Shown: in pieces, positions 17,946-26,876 of the stretch
Layout of the letters: each line of letters opens with the position of its first letter
Position numbering within the stretch: the first letter of the stretch is position 1
NCBI RefSeq assembly: GCF_017569225.1
Contig: NZ_CP071868.1
Location: 682,001-746,000 of the forward strand
Origin: Pengzhenrongella sicca
GTDB taxonomy: Bacteria > Actinomycetota > Actinomycetes > Actinomycetales > Cellulomonadaceae
Direction of reading: 5' to 3'
Length of the DNA: 64,000 bases
Translations under genes and position numbers: made by a program
Notes under the pieces: model-generated
Seen by the model: the letters and a program-made list of their open reading frames with translations, nothing else
Told to the model about the DNA's origin: nothing
The model's database searches: none

Positions 17946-19355
17946 ATGAGCCAGTCAGCCCCGTTCCGCTACGCGGACCTGTTCGCGGGCATAGGCGGCT
18001 TTGCGGCGGCTCTGAACGGGTTCGGCGGCGAGCACGCCTACTCGGTGGAGATCGACAGTCCGGCAGCCAGGGTGTATGCCCTTAACTGGGGCCACGACCC
18101 GCTGGGCGACATCACCCAGGACGCGACCGACACAGTGATGAACGTCGGGCAGCACGACATCCTCGCCGGCGGATTCCCGTGCCAACCGTTCTCCAAGAGC
18201 GGCGCCCAAAAGGGCATGGACGAGATCCGCGGCACCCTCTTCTTCAACATCATGGAAGCCATCCAGGCGCGCCGGCCGACCGTGGTCGTCCTTGAGAACG
18301 TTCGCAACCTCGTCGGGCCGCGGCACACCCACGAGTGGGCCGTCATCATCGAGCGGCTGCGGGCCGAGGGCTACCAGGTCTCCGAGACCCCTGCCATCTT
18401 CTCTCCGCACCAGATCGACCCCAGCTTCGGGGGGTCTCCTCAGGTCCGGGACCGGGTCCTCATTACCGCCACCCGCGTCCCCGACGGCCACGTCGCCGAC
18501 CCGATCGTTGATCCGGTCACGCTGCTTCCGGAGGTCCGGATGCACCGTGAGTGGGACCTCGCCGAAGATCTCCCGCTCGAGGACGCACAAGACGTCCCCG
18601 GCACCGCGCTGAGCAACGATGAGATCACCTGGGTCGAGCACTGGGACAAGTGGGTCCAGGTCATGCTCGCCCTGCGCGCGGCCGACGCGGACGCCGCCGG
18701 GGAACCCGCGCGAAGGCTCCCCGGGTTCCCGATCTGGGCCAACGTCTGGGTGATCTCGCCCAAAGAACGCAACGACCTGATGCACCCGGGCGGAGTGCGG
18801 GTACCGGCCTGGAAAGCCGTCTTCCTGGAGAAGAATTGGTATCTCTACGATCGCCTTCGCCAAGCCGACCCTCGATGGCTGGCGACCTGGCTGGCCAAGA
18901 CGCGTACCTTCCCCGAGAGCCGCCAGAAGTTGGAGTGGCAGGCCCAGGATGAGACGTCGATGTGGAACTGCGTGATATCGCTTCGACCCTCGGGGCTGCG
19001 AGTCAAACGGATGACGCACCTGCCAGCGCTAGTCGCAATCACCCAAACCCCCATACTCGGGCCTCGACGCAGGCGCCTGTCCCCGCGAGAGGCAGCGCGT
19101 CTGCAGGGCATGCCCGACGAGTACGACTTCGGGGCCCAGCGCGACGCGCTGACGTACAAGCAGCTTGGCAACGGGGTAAACGTTGGCGTCGTGTGGAACG
19201 TGCTGAAAGCTCACGTTGAACGAGACCGTGAGCTGCTTCTCGCCACCGCGAAGGGCCGGTCGATCTACACGGCGATCTCGAGCGCACCGGCCCACCCGAC
19301 CGAGCGGGTACGGCGAGCCCTACGCCAGAGCCTCGACTTCGTACCAACGCACTGA
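17946..19355 (+). CDS. DNA (cytosine-5-)-methyltransferase
   Basis: A 469-residue protein starting MSQSAPFRYADLF, with GGAG five to six bases upstream of the ATG (an upstream ATG at 17916 is less well placed). All diagnostic C5-methyltransferase motifs are visible in order: I DLFAGIGGF (about 10-18), IV GGFPCQPFS with the catalytic Cys near 79, VI VVLENVRNL (about 115-123), VIII PQVRDRVLI, and X KQLGNGVNVGVV near the C-terminus. An unusually long target-recognition region (about 210-350) contains RLPGFPIWANVW. Next to Vsr and a probable restriction enzyme, it is the modification half of a type II system. Confidence 0.95.
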   Translation: MSQSAPFRYADLFAGIGGFAAALNGFGGEHAYSVEIDSPAARVYALNWGHDPLGDITQDATDTVMNVGQHDILAGGFPCQPFSKSGAQKGMDEIRGTLFFNIMEAIQARRPTVVVLENVRNLVGPRHTHEWAVIIERLRAEGYQVSETPAIFSPHQIDPSFGGSPQVRDRVLITATRVPDGHVADPIVDPVTLLPEVRMHREWDLAEDLPLEDAQDVPGTALSNDEITWVEHWDKWVQVMLALRAADADAAGEPARRLPGFPIWANVWVISPKERNDLMHPGGVRVPAWKAVFLEKNWYLYDRLRQADPRWLATWLAKTRTFPESRQKLEWQAQDETSMWNCVISLRPSGLRVKRMTHLPALVAITQTPILGPRRRRLSPREAARLQGMPDEYDFGAQRDALTYKQLGNGVNVGVVWNVLKAHVERDRELLLATAKGRSIYTAISSAPAHPTERVRRALRQSLDFVPTH

Positions 19356-19405
19356 GCGATCTTCTGCGGCTCGGTTGGCGGCTAGCAGTCGGAGAGGGTG
19401 AAGCG

Positions 19406-19870
19406 ATGTCGCCCCAGTTTCACGTCCCGAGTCACCCCGGCGCGGTCGACATGCGAGTGTCCCAGCGGATGTCGACGCTGAGGCGTCGCGACAACGATCG
19501 TGAGCTCGCGCTACGGAGCGCGCTGCACAAAGTTGGCCTGCGCTTTCGCGTCGCCTACCCCGTACCGGGTCTTCCGCGACGGTCCATCGACGTAGCGTTC
19601 ACGCGCTTCAAGGTCGCAGTGTTCCTCGACGGCTGTTTTTGGCACGGCTGTCCCGAGCACGGCACGAATCCGAGGTCCAATGGCGCCTGGTGGGCGACCA
19701 AGTTCGCGGCCAACGGCGCGCGCGACCTCGACACCAACGCGCACCTAGAAGGGGCGGGATGGCAGGTCGTGCGGATCTGGGAGCACGTGCCGCTAGATGA
19801 AGCTGTCTCGGCGATCCGGGTCGCCCTTGCCGGTCATGTCGTTGCGCCGCGCGGTGGGCGCGAGGAGTGA
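19406..19870 (+). CDS. vsr: Very short patch repair (Vsr-type) endonuclease
   Basis: A 154-residue protein starting at ATG behind GAGAGGGTGA. It has the full Vsr pattern: helix MSTLRRRDNDRELALRSALH, RSIDVAFTRFKVAVFLDGCF (catalytic Asp of the PD-(D/E)XK-like site), WHGCPEHGTNPRSN with zinc ligands, WW..KF, and VVRIWEHVP. Vsr enzymes nick beside T:G mismatches created by deamination of 5-methylcytosine, or act as nickases within restriction systems. It lies 50 bp after the C5 methyltransferase, as expected for a dcm-vsr pair. Confidence 0.95.
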   Translation: MSPQFHVPSHPGAVDMRVSQRMSTLRRRDNDRELALRSALHKVGLRFRVAYPVPGLPRRSIDVAFTRFKVAVFLDGCFWHGCPEHGTNPRSNGAWWATKFAANGARDLDTNAHLEGAGWQVVRIWEHVPLDEAVSAIRVALAGHVVAPRGGREE

Positions 19871-19989
19871 TTTCGTCGAAGCCGAGTTCCCACTGCTCGC
19901 CTGTGACCCCTCCCGGCCAGCCTCAGTCGAGGACCCAAGATGAACATCGCTCCCCACTCGGAGCCCTGTGCGGTCGATTATGTGCTGGC

Positions 19990-22900
19990 TCACGGAGTGA
20001 GTAGACCGGCGATCTTTCGGGCGGCGGAGTCGGGTTCGCTCAGTGCGCTCCAAGCGGGTACGCGGATGACGCGGATGTTGATGGCGTTCAGGACGGCGTC
20101 GCGGGCGAGGTCTTGGCGACGTTGGCGTCCGCGTTCGTCTGAGTGGTGGTCGCCGTCGACCTCGATGTCGACGAGTCCGGTGGGAGTCTGGATCGCGAAG
20201 TCAAGCTCGTAGCCTTCGATGATCGGCTTGAGCTGGACGGGCAGGTTGCGCCGCACCATGGCCGAGTAGAGGCGTCGCTCAGCCTCGGAGTGTAGGTCGC
20301 CGACTTCCGCGATGTCGGCACCGCGCCCGACCGTCTCGGACGGCCCCGGCTTCGCTGCAGCGGCTACGAGGGCGTGCAACGTCGGCACGGGCAGGAGTGC
20401 GAGTGCATCCTGGTTGCCAAAGGCGATGAGCGCGCGTTTGGCGCGTGAGACGGCGACGTTGATGAGGTTGCGTTGGTTCTCGACCCACTTCGCGGTGCCG
20501 GCGTTGACGCCGTCGGCGAGGACGAGGGAGAACAGGACGACATCGCATTCGCCGCCCTGGAACGCGTGCGCGGTGCCGATTGTGATCCTGGCGGCGGCGA
20601 GCTTCTCGGGTCCTAGGGCGGAACGCAACTGTCGGCCGAGGAGGTCGACCTGAGCGCTGAACGGGGTGACGATGCCGAGAGTGCCGCTGGCCGCGGTGTG
20701 GTATTCAAGCACCCAGTCGGTGATCGCGTCGACCTCGGCTTGGTTGTAGGCGCCGCTAGGCTTCGCCTGCTCGCACCGGCCGGGGACGTTCACGAAAGCG
20801 AGCCCGCGCGGGCTCTGATTGAACGTGGACACGTCAGTGAGGACGCGCAGCGCGCCGCCGTAGAACTGGTTGTTGATGAACTGGGCAATCTGCGGGTGGC
20901 AACGGTAATGCTCGTCGAGTAGGTGGGGGCTGCCGCCGACCCGCGCGGCGAACGCGGTGTACGCGGAATCGGTGCCCGCGGATAGCCCAGCGAGGTGCAT
21001 CGCGGTCTCGGTGGTGCCGCACGCGGCGGCGATCGTCTCGAGGTGGGCGCGTTTGAGGTTCACGATCGGGTTGAGCTGGTTTGGGTCGCCGACGACGACG
21101 ATTCGGCGCGCTCGGTAGGCCAGCGGCAGGATGTGGGCGATCGCGCACTGGCTTGCCTCGTCGATCACGAGCAGGTCGAACAGCCCGGCTGTCAGCGGGA
21201 AGCTCTCTCGCACGGGCAGCGTCGTGCACGCCCACGCGGGTAGGTACTGGAGGCTCGCGCGGATCGCTGCGGTGCGTGCTGCCCGGTACTGGCGTCGCGT
21301 GGTGGACAACTGGTGAAGCACCGGCCGGCCTGCCGTCAGGGAGCCTTGGATCGTATCGGTGAGCGCCTGGTGGCCTGCCTCGGACCACCGATGCTCGGCG
21401 CCCGCCAGCGCGGCACGATCGACGTCGGGGTCTGCCGCTCCGAGCGCGGTCAGGTAGGTCGTCAGCTCGGCGCCGCGGGCATCGAGGGCAGCCCATGCGA
21501 GGACGTCTTGAAGGGTGACTGCGTCGGACGACGGGTGCGCAAGCTCGACGATCTTGCGTCCGCGACGTTCAGCGAGCCACCGCGAGGCGGCGTGCTTGCG
21601 AATGAGGGCATGGAGCTGGCGGCGTTCGGATCGGGTCGGTTCGGCTGTCGGCGAGCCCCAAACCACAGCTCGAAGACCTTCGAGGTCGCGGAGCGTCTGC
21701 GCGAGTTCTTGCTCAGCTGCGGCTCGGGCCGTGAACGACGCGAAGATTTGGCTGCGGTCGTTAGCTGCGGCGTCGAGCTGCCGGCGAATGATCTGGCGGG
21801 ACATCCCGGGCGCTCGGCCGCGGTCCATCAGCGTGGTGATGATCGCAGGCAGCAGCTCGCGATGCTCGGCGTTTCCGGTGCGAATGAGCAGCGCCGGATC
21901 GATGGATCTGCACCGTTCGACGGCGACCTGGACGGCGTTGTTGTTCGTCGATGCGACGAGCACGGTGCGTCCCGCGAGCCACTGGTTCGCGACGATTCCC
22001 GCGACAAGTTGACTCTTGCCGGTGCCGGGTGGGCCCGTTACCACGGTCACGGCAGCGATGGAGGCGGCCGCGAGCGCTTGCTCTTGGGAGTCGTTCAACC
22101 GCAGTGCGCGGACGCTCAGGGGTGGTAGCCCGCTCACCAGATCGGCCCCCGCGGCCGGATTCGTGGCGCCGTCGACGGCGATTTGCTGGGCACCGAGGCC
22201 CGCGACCAGAGCTGCCGCTGCGGTGTGCTGCCAGTCGTTGCGGTTGAGCAGTTCGCGTAGTTCCTCTGACAGGGCACGGGTCGCCCCGTTTGATGGGCCT
22301 CGGAACACCATGGCCAGGTTGTGCACCCCGGGTCGGAGTTCGCCGCGCCGCGCCAGCATGCGCGGGTCGACTGATCCGGCATCCAGGCCAGCAGCTATCA
22401 GGACCGCGTGGACACGTTCGGTCAACGCGGCGGCGTCACCGAAGGGCAGGGGAGCGGTTAGGGCGTCGTCGACGGCACTGAGAGTGTCGGCGGGGAAGTA
22501 CAACTCGCAGAACAGCCCGGGGTTGGCGTATGGCTCGTCGTCGCGAGCCACGACCATCTCATCTCCGATGCCGGGCGCCTGCAGTTCAGTCATTACGACC
22601 GGCGCCAGATGGGGGCTGCCCGTCCGGTCCGCGAGTGCGATGACAGGCCACCCGTAGTAGACGGACTCACCGTCCGGGAGCTCGGCAAACATGTCCGTGA
22701 TCGCGCCAGTCACTGTGAGGTGGTCCTTGAGACCAGTCACGAGCGCCTCGGACTCAAGATCGAGGATCCGCCACGCGCTGCGCCTGCTGATTGCGATCGG
22801 CTCGCTGACGCTCGCCCGAGCAACCGCTCGCCGGTGATATTCCACGAGCTGCTGCCACGGTGAGGTGATCTTGGGAACCGCTATCTCATCGGCGCGAGTT

Positions 22901-23103
22901 CGTTCGGCCCACACTCGCTCGGACGAGACTGGTCCTCGCGGTTCCGGTGTCCCCTTGAGTGTGGTCGAGGCCGGCGCGTTGCAGTGCACGCACGTCGTTG
23001 CTTTCGTCTCCTTTGACCACGAGGCGCGTGTTCCGGGAGCGAGGCCGGTCCCGCAGCGCCGGCAGGTTGCTTGGTACTTCAACGTGATCTCGATAACCGC
23101 CAT
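19990..23103 (-). CDS. SF1 (Upf1-like) helicase with a C-terminal Vsr/DUF559-like nuclease domain
   Basis: A 1037-residue protein. The first 45 residues hold four cysteines in two CxxC pairs (CRRCG and CVHCN), a probable zinc ribbon. The core is an SF1B AAA_11/AAA_12 helicase: Walker A TGPPGTGKSQL (about 355-365), Walker B LLVIDEASQC (about 643), VVGDPNQLNP, GIVTPFSAQV, TAHAFQGGECD and NVAVSRAKRALI. Residues about 930-1030 (YELDFAIQTPTGLVDIEVDGD followed by HH and INIRVIRVPAW) form a Vsr/MTES_1575-like endonuclease domain with D/E..E.D catalytic carboxylates. It is convergent with vsr and belongs to the same island. A helicase-nuclease defence effector is likely. Confidence 0.9.
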   Translation of the reverse strand: MAVIEITLKYQATCRRCGTGLAPGTRASWSKETKATTCVHCNAPASTTLKGTPEPRGPVSSERVWAERTRADEIAVPKITSPWQQLVEYHRRAVARASVSEPIAISRRSAWRILDLESEALVTGLKDHLTVTGAITDMFAELPDGESVYYGWPVIALADRTGSPHLAPVVMTELQAPGIGDEMVVARDDEPYANPGLFCELYFPADTLSAVDDALTAPLPFGDAAALTERVHAVLIAAGLDAGSVDPRMLARRGELRPGVHNLAMVFRGPSNGATRALSEELRELLNRNDWQHTAAAALVAGLGAQQIAVDGATNPAAGADLVSGLPPLSVRALRLNDSQEQALAAASIAAVTVVTGPPGTGKSQLVAGIVANQWLAGRTVLVASTNNNAVQVAVERCRSIDPALLIRTGNAEHRELLPAIITTLMDRGRAPGMSRQIIRRQLDAAANDRSQIFASFTARAAAEQELAQTLRDLEGLRAVVWGSPTAEPTRSERRQLHALIRKHAASRWLAERRGRKIVELAHPSSDAVTLQDVLAWAALDARGAELTTYLTALGAADPDVDRAALAGAEHRWSEAGHQALTDTIQGSLTAGRPVLHQLSTTRRQYRAARTAAIRASLQYLPAWACTTLPVRESFPLTAGLFDLLVIDEASQCAIAHILPLAYRARRIVVVGDPNQLNPIVNLKRAHLETIAAACGTTETAMHLAGLSAGTDSAYTAFAARVGGSPHLLDEHYRCHPQIAQFINNQFYGGALRVLTDVSTFNQSPRGLAFVNVPGRCEQAKPSGAYNQAEVDAITDWVLEYHTAASGTLGIVTPFSAQVDLLGRQLRSALGPEKLAAARITIGTAHAFQGGECDVVLFSLVLADGVNAGTAKWVENQRNLINVAVSRAKRALIAFGNQDALALLPVPTLHALVAAAAKPGPSETVGRGADIAEVGDLHSEAERRLYSAMVRRNLPVQLKPIIEGYELDFAIQTPTGLVDIEVDGDHHSDERGRQRRQDLARDAVLNAINIRVIRVPAWSALSEPDSAARKIAGLLTP

Positions 23104-23329
23104 CTACAACACCGGCCAAATGGAGACGGAGATCTCCGTCGCTGGGAGCCCACGGACTCCATAGGGCCGGCGGCCGGCGTCCATCGTCGTGCGCTCGGCG
23201 TGCATCACAGGATTGATACTGCCTTGCGGCTCCGACGCTGAGAGCCCGGCGAGGGCAAACGGGTGACGACGTCGGAGAGGTGGCGGGATACCCTATCGAA
23301 CAGGCGTTCTACAAACCGGAGGTGTGGTC

Positions 23330-23605
23330 GTGTCCGGTGGCGACGGTCGAGTCGTAGCGAACCGCGAAATTCCGTCGACTGCGCCCCTACGGCCGATGGG
23401 CGAGATCCCCGTCATCGTCCGCGTCGAATGGGAAGGCGGGGCCCAAGAGTGGCGCGCCGCCAAGGCGGTCCGCTGGACCAAGACGCACGTCATGGTCACC
23501 TGGCGCGACGACCCGAATCAACCGGCGACCGAGCGGTACGAATGGTTGCGGGCGCCTGACGTCGTCTGCTCTGTCAGCTGGTTTGTCGCGCCGAGCACGC
23601 ACTGA
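23330..23605 (+). CDS. Small conserved-looking hypothetical protein
   Basis: A 91-residue protein. GTG at 23330 lies seven bases after GGAGG (23318-23322); an in-frame GTG at 23324 is too close to it. The core IPVIVRVEWEGGAQEWRAAK, KTHVMVTWRDDP and ERYEWLRAPDV suggests a small beta-barrel with a tryptophan-rich surface. I recall similar short proteins near actinobacterial integrated-element control genes but know no function. It sits between the restriction island and the excisionase-type gene. Confidence 0.55.
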   Translation: MSGGDGRVVANREIPSTAPLRPMGEIPVIVRVEWEGGAQEWRAAKAVRWTKTHVMVTWRDDPNQPATERYEWLRAPDVVCSVSWFVAPSTH

Positions 23606-23699
23606 GCCAGCTGCCTGGCGCCTGACTAGGTCGTGGCGGTCCATTGGTTCTCCATCAAATCGTGACGGTGAGCGCATCGGAGCCCGCAGCGAGGATCGG

Positions 23700-24011
23700 C
23701 TACCTGTCCATCGCGATCTGACTCGGCACCGACTCCGCCGCGATCCGGCTCTGAATGAACGCGTCGATCGACCGTACGTCGATCTTGCACAGCCGCCGGA
23801 TGTGGACGGTCTGAATCTCGCCGGCAGCGATCAGCTCGTACATCAGGCTTCGGCTGATGCCCAGCCGGTGTGCGGCTTCGACGACCGTCAGCAGCAGCTG
23901 CTCCGCAGGAACTGTCAGGTTGATCACCTGGGGTTCGGGAGCGGCGGCTCGGCGTGTGGGACTTGCTGCCTCGGACTGGACCAGCCGGAACGTGTGGGTG
24001 TTCAGGGTCAT
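23700..24011 (-). CDS. Excisionase-type helix-turn-helix DNA-binding protein
   Basis: A 103-residue protein with ATG preceded by GGAGGGAA. Residues about 40-92 read LLTVVEAAHRLGISRSLMYE then IRRLCKIDVRSIDAFI, the MerR-like winged helix of the excisionase/HTH_17 family that normally binds as a recombination directionality or copy-control factor. Just upstream lies the triple operator-like repeat (24052-24208), so autoregulation is plausible. No integrase gene is adjacent; if this element is an ICE, the integrase must be outside the window. Confidence 0.85.
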   Translation of the reverse strand: MTLNTHTFRLVQSEAASPTRRAAAPEPQVINLTVPAEQLLLTVVEAAHRLGISRSLMYELIAAGEIQTVHIRRLCKIDVRSIDAFIQSRIAAESVPSQIAMDR

Positions 24012-24051
24012 GAGTTCCCTCCTCCATCGATGGGCCCTCCCACCTTCGCTT

Positions 24052-24208
24052 GTCACCCTTGTCAAAACCCTGACGATGTCCTCCGACAGGACTACGGCGG
24101 CCTCGACGAGAGTCTCGTCACCCTTGTCAAAACCCTGACAGCGCGGTGTCGCGCCCGGATAGACGAGCCCCTGAACTGCAGCGATGCTGGCTGTCAGGGT
24201 TTTGACAA
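24052..24208. repeat. Operator-like cluster: two 23-bp direct repeats and one inverted 16-bp copy
   Basis: A 23-bp sequence with core TTGTCAAAACCCTGAC occurs perfectly twice, at 24052-24074 and 24117-24139 (65-bp period). The 16-bp core recurs in reverse orientation at 24193-24208. The cluster fills the gap between the divergent excisionase-type gene and the gene at 24261. It is most simply a set of binding sites for a regulator, or iterons of a replication/transfer initiator. Confidence 0.85.
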
Positions 24209-24260
24209 TGTCTCGTGAGGAACGTTCCGGGGTGTTCACGTCGACACCCGGAGGTTTCCC

Positions 24261-25115
24261 ATGGGAACTGCCCTGATCCAATGCAGTCGTTGGTCCGCGA
24301 CCACCCTGCGTGACCACCAGCGCCTGCGCGATGCGCTCGCGGTCATCGACGAGGAGGGGTGGAACGGGCCGACGGGCGAGGCCTTGCTCCGCTTCGTCCG
24401 GCGCGACCTCGTCCGTCCGCTCGTACGGATGCACGGCCTCCAGGGCCCGCGGGGTGCGCAGGCCGAGGCGACTGGCTGGGAGCAGGCCTGGATTGAACTC
24501 GCCGACCCCAAGCTCCGCACCGCGCACTCTCCTTGGGCCGTCGTGTGGACGCGCGTGCGACGGGCCGTCATCGGAGAGTGGCTCGGCGGCGAGTACTGCG
24601 TCTCGCCGAGGCGAGCATGGGAGGTGCGTGAGCACTTGGATCGGTCGCTTCGTGAGAGTTCGTGGAAGGGCCTCGAATCGCTCGCTGACGACCACCACGC
24701 CGCGCGAACCGCTGGCGCGAGTGCGACCGACCCTCGCCTGACGACCGCGGTGGTTCGAGTGCTCGTGCGCGTTGGCTGGGACGCCGCGCTGGCGGCCGAC
24801 GTGGTGGACGCGGTTGTCGATCGGCTCTCCGGTCCACCGTCCCGCTCGGGCGCACGGAACGGTGCACGAGCCATCGGACGCGAGCTCGGCATTCCGCAGT
24901 GGCAGGTACACCGCGTGATGGTGCTGATCCTCGGTGCTCCGGGGTGGACCGGTGTGGCCGAGCGGATAGCCGTCGAGGGCCATCGTGTGCTCGATGATCG
25001 GGCCATCGTCTCCGCAGCCCGTTCGACCATGCACGCCTGGCACAAGTCGCCCGTGTACGAGGCGCGCGCCGTGGAGCGGCAGCCGACGTACTCCGCACAC
25101 AGGTGTACGTCGTGA
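24261..25115 (+). CDS. Hypothetical protein of the element control region
   Basis: A 284-residue protein starting MGTALIQCSRWS with GGAGG six bases upstream. It is helical and rich in Arg and Trp: GWEQAWIELADPKLR, SPWAVVWTRVRRAVIGEWLG, then DPRLTTAVVRVLVRVGWDAA and GARAIGRELGIPQWQVHRVM, the last resembling a helix-turn-helix. No catalytic motif is seen. Divergent orientation from the excisionase-type gene across the repeat cluster suggests that the two are co-regulated. A DNA-binding role is an inference only. Confidence 0.65.
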   Translation: MGTALIQCSRWSATTLRDHQRLRDALAVIDEEGWNGPTGEALLRFVRRDLVRPLVRMHGLQGPRGAQAEATGWEQAWIELADPKLRTAHSPWAVVWTRVRRAVIGEWLGGEYCVSPRRAWEVREHLDRSLRESSWKGLESLADDHHAARTAGASATDPRLTTAVVRVLVRVGWDAALAADVVDAVVDRLSGPPSRSGARNGARAIGRELGIPQWQVHRVMVLILGAPGWTGVAERIAVEGHRVLDDRAIVSAARSTMHAWHKSPVYEARAVERQPTYSAHRCTS

Positions 25116-25119
25116 TGAG

Positions 25120-25128
25120 TTATCCACA
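25120..25128 (+). promoter_or_regulatory. Single consensus DnaA-box sequence
   Basis: TTATCCACA, a perfect E. coli-type DnaA 9-mer, lies in the 233-bp gap before the lipoprotein gene. Only one copy is seen, so it may be chance. Confidence 0.25.
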
Positions 25129-25348
25129 ACTTGTCGTGCCGTGCGCGCCATCGTCGGCGGACCCGGGTACTCCTGCTGGGTATGGAGACAACTTCGATCG
25201 CGCCGATCGTCCACGGACCGCGCCAGGGACCAGCGCGACTCGGCCACGCCGGGGGTCGCATTTGCCCGGTTTGGTATGCCATTGTCACCTATGCGCTAAC
25301 TCCAGTCACAGCGGAGAACGATCCGATGACCCGGGGCAGGTGGTCGCG

Positions 25349-25930
25349 ATGAGGAGACAGCTGGTTCGTGTAACCGCACTCGTAGCGCTCGCGATGACTG
25401 CGACCCTGTCCGGATGCACGGGCGATCCGAGCGACCCGTCCCCTCCGACTTCGACGATGGCCACGTCGAGCGCAGCGTCGTCACCGACGCCGACGCCCAC
25501 CGTTGCCCCTGAAGTCGCCGCGGCAGAGGCGGCCGTTCTCGAGGCCTATCGCCAATACTGGGCGGCCAAGGTCGCCTGGTATGCCGACCCGAGCGTCGAC
25601 GCAGATTCGAATCTGTCCCACTACGCGATCGACACCGCCCTCGCCGACGCGCAGTCGACAGTGCTGAGCTTCCGGACCTCAAGGATTGTCGTTCCCGGCG
25701 AGCCCGTCCTCAGCCCATCCGTATCCGACATCACCCTCGGCGATAAGCCGGCAGCGACCATCCACGACTGCGTGGACGTCAGCAACTGGCAGGCCATCTT
25801 TCGAGACTCGGGCGAGAACGCGGTCGCGCCAGGGCAGGCAGTTCGCGTGGTGGCGATCGCCGAGGCGTCGATCTTTGACGGTCGCTGGGTCATCCGCTCC
25901 TACGCTGCTCAGCGGGATCGCTCATGCTGA
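25349..25930 (+). CDS. Predicted lipoprotein
   Basis: A 193-residue protein with a lipoprotein signal: positively charged MRRQLVR, hydrophobic VTALVALAMTATL, and lipobox LSGC (Cys about 26). A Ser/Thr/Pro linker follows, then a domain with EAYRQYWAAKVAWYADP and HDCVDVSNWQAIF, typical of NTF2-like actinobacterial lipoproteins. It precedes the Tad-like genes and overlaps the next gene by 7 bp, so it is probably the first gene of that operon. Surface exposure beside a pilus assembly system fits an accessory role. Confidence 0.75.
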   Translation: MRRQLVRVTALVALAMTATLSGCTGDPSDPSPPTSTMATSSAASSPTPTPTVAPEVAAAEAAVLEAYRQYWAAKVAWYADPSVDADSNLSHYAIDTALADAQSTVLSFRTSRIVVPGEPVLSPSVSDITLGDKPAATIHDCVDVSNWQAIFRDSGENAVAPGQAVRVVAIAEASIFDGRWVIRSYAAQRDRSC

Positions 25931-26847
25931 CCCGTCGGCGCTCCGTCTTCACGCTCTTCGTGGCCATCGCTCTCGCACTCGGCGTCGGGTCGGCGAACGG
26001 AGCGGCCGTTGGACCCGACTGCCCACCGCACAGCGAATACTGCGTCATCACGGTCGAGACCCCGGGCAACCCAGGCCAACCCGGCTCGTCGTCAGGCCCG
26101 ACGTCGGGTCCGGGTGGCGTCCGGGTGTGCTACTCCACACTGCTCGGTACCGCGGTTCCGTGCCACAGCGACAGCCTTGGCTGGTGGAGCCAAATCGACG
26201 AGTGCTACTACCGACTCGTCGACCCCCAGCCGGCGGGCAGCGAGCCCGCGTGGGAGAACCACTTCCCGGATGGAGCCATCTATGGCTCGATGTGCCCCGG
26301 GGTCCGGGGCACCGGCGGCGGCTGGGTGTGGTTCCCGACACCGCCGGACGGCTTCGGCGCCGTGACGACAACGCCGGCCGAGCTCGCCCAGCGGGCCGTC
26401 GGGACGATGCAGCTCGCCGGGCCAGCGATCGGCATCGCGCCGAAGCCCGGCTCGACCGGCTTGGTCGGCATCCCTGTCTGGCTCTGGACCGACGTGTCGC
26501 CAACGACGTGGGGGCCGACGTCGGCGTCGGCGTCGATACCCGGCTTGACGGTCACCGCTACGGCGCAGGCGAAGAGAATCGTCTGGGACATGGGCGACGG
26601 CACGAAGGTCACCTGCACGACGCCGGGCACCGTGTACTCGAAGAGCCTGGGTGGCGGACCGTCCCCGACGTGCGGGCACATCTACCGCGAGTCCTCCGCG
26701 GGCAAGCCCGGAGACGCGTTCGCGCTGACAGCGACGACCACGTGGGAGGTCACGTGGACCGGCGGTGGCACCTCCGGGACGTTGACGGTGACGCGCGCGT
26801 CGTCGACCACGATCCGCATCGGCGAGCTCCAGGTGCTCGTGACCTAG
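25924..26847 (+). CDS. Secreted protein with a PKD-like domain
   Basis: A 307-residue protein with a signal peptide (MLTRRRSVFTLFVAIALALG, cleavage near ANGA). The mature protein has Cys pairs (DCPPHSEYC, DECYYR) and a Gly/Ser/Pro linker, then a beta-rich domain containing IVWDMGDGTKVTC and CGHIYRESS, the WDFGDG-type turn of PKD/Ig-like folds. It overlaps the lipoprotein gene and precedes the SAF protein by 29 bp. Secretion plus the PKD fold suggests a surface or adhesion component linked to the pilus operon. Confidence 0.75.
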   Translation: MLTRRRSVFTLFVAIALALGVGSANGAAVGPDCPPHSEYCVITVETPGNPGQPGSSSGPTSGPGGVRVCYSTLLGTAVPCHSDSLGWWSQIDECYYRLVDPQPAGSEPAWENHFPDGAIYGSMCPGVRGTGGGWVWFPTPPDGFGAVTTTPAELAQRAVGTMQLAGPAIGIAPKPGSTGLVGIPVWLWTDVSPTTWGPTSASASIPGLTVTATAQAKRIVWDMGDGTKVTCTTPGTVYSKSLGGGPSPTCGHIYRESSAGKPGDAFALTATTTWEVTWTGGGTSGTLTVTRASSTTIRIGELQVLVT

Positions 26848-26876
26848 CGACTACCCCGGAACTGGAGGCAGCACCC

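Noticed and set aside
24052-24208. CRISPR array
   Set aside because: Only two direct copies with one 42-bp gap, one inverted copy and no cas genes; better explained as operators or iterons.
23700-25247. Long minus-strand frame extending the excisionase-type protein to 515 codons
   Set aside because: The ATG at 24011 has a strong GGAGGGAA site and the family is about 100 residues. The extension runs antisense to the gene at 24261 and through the repeat cluster.
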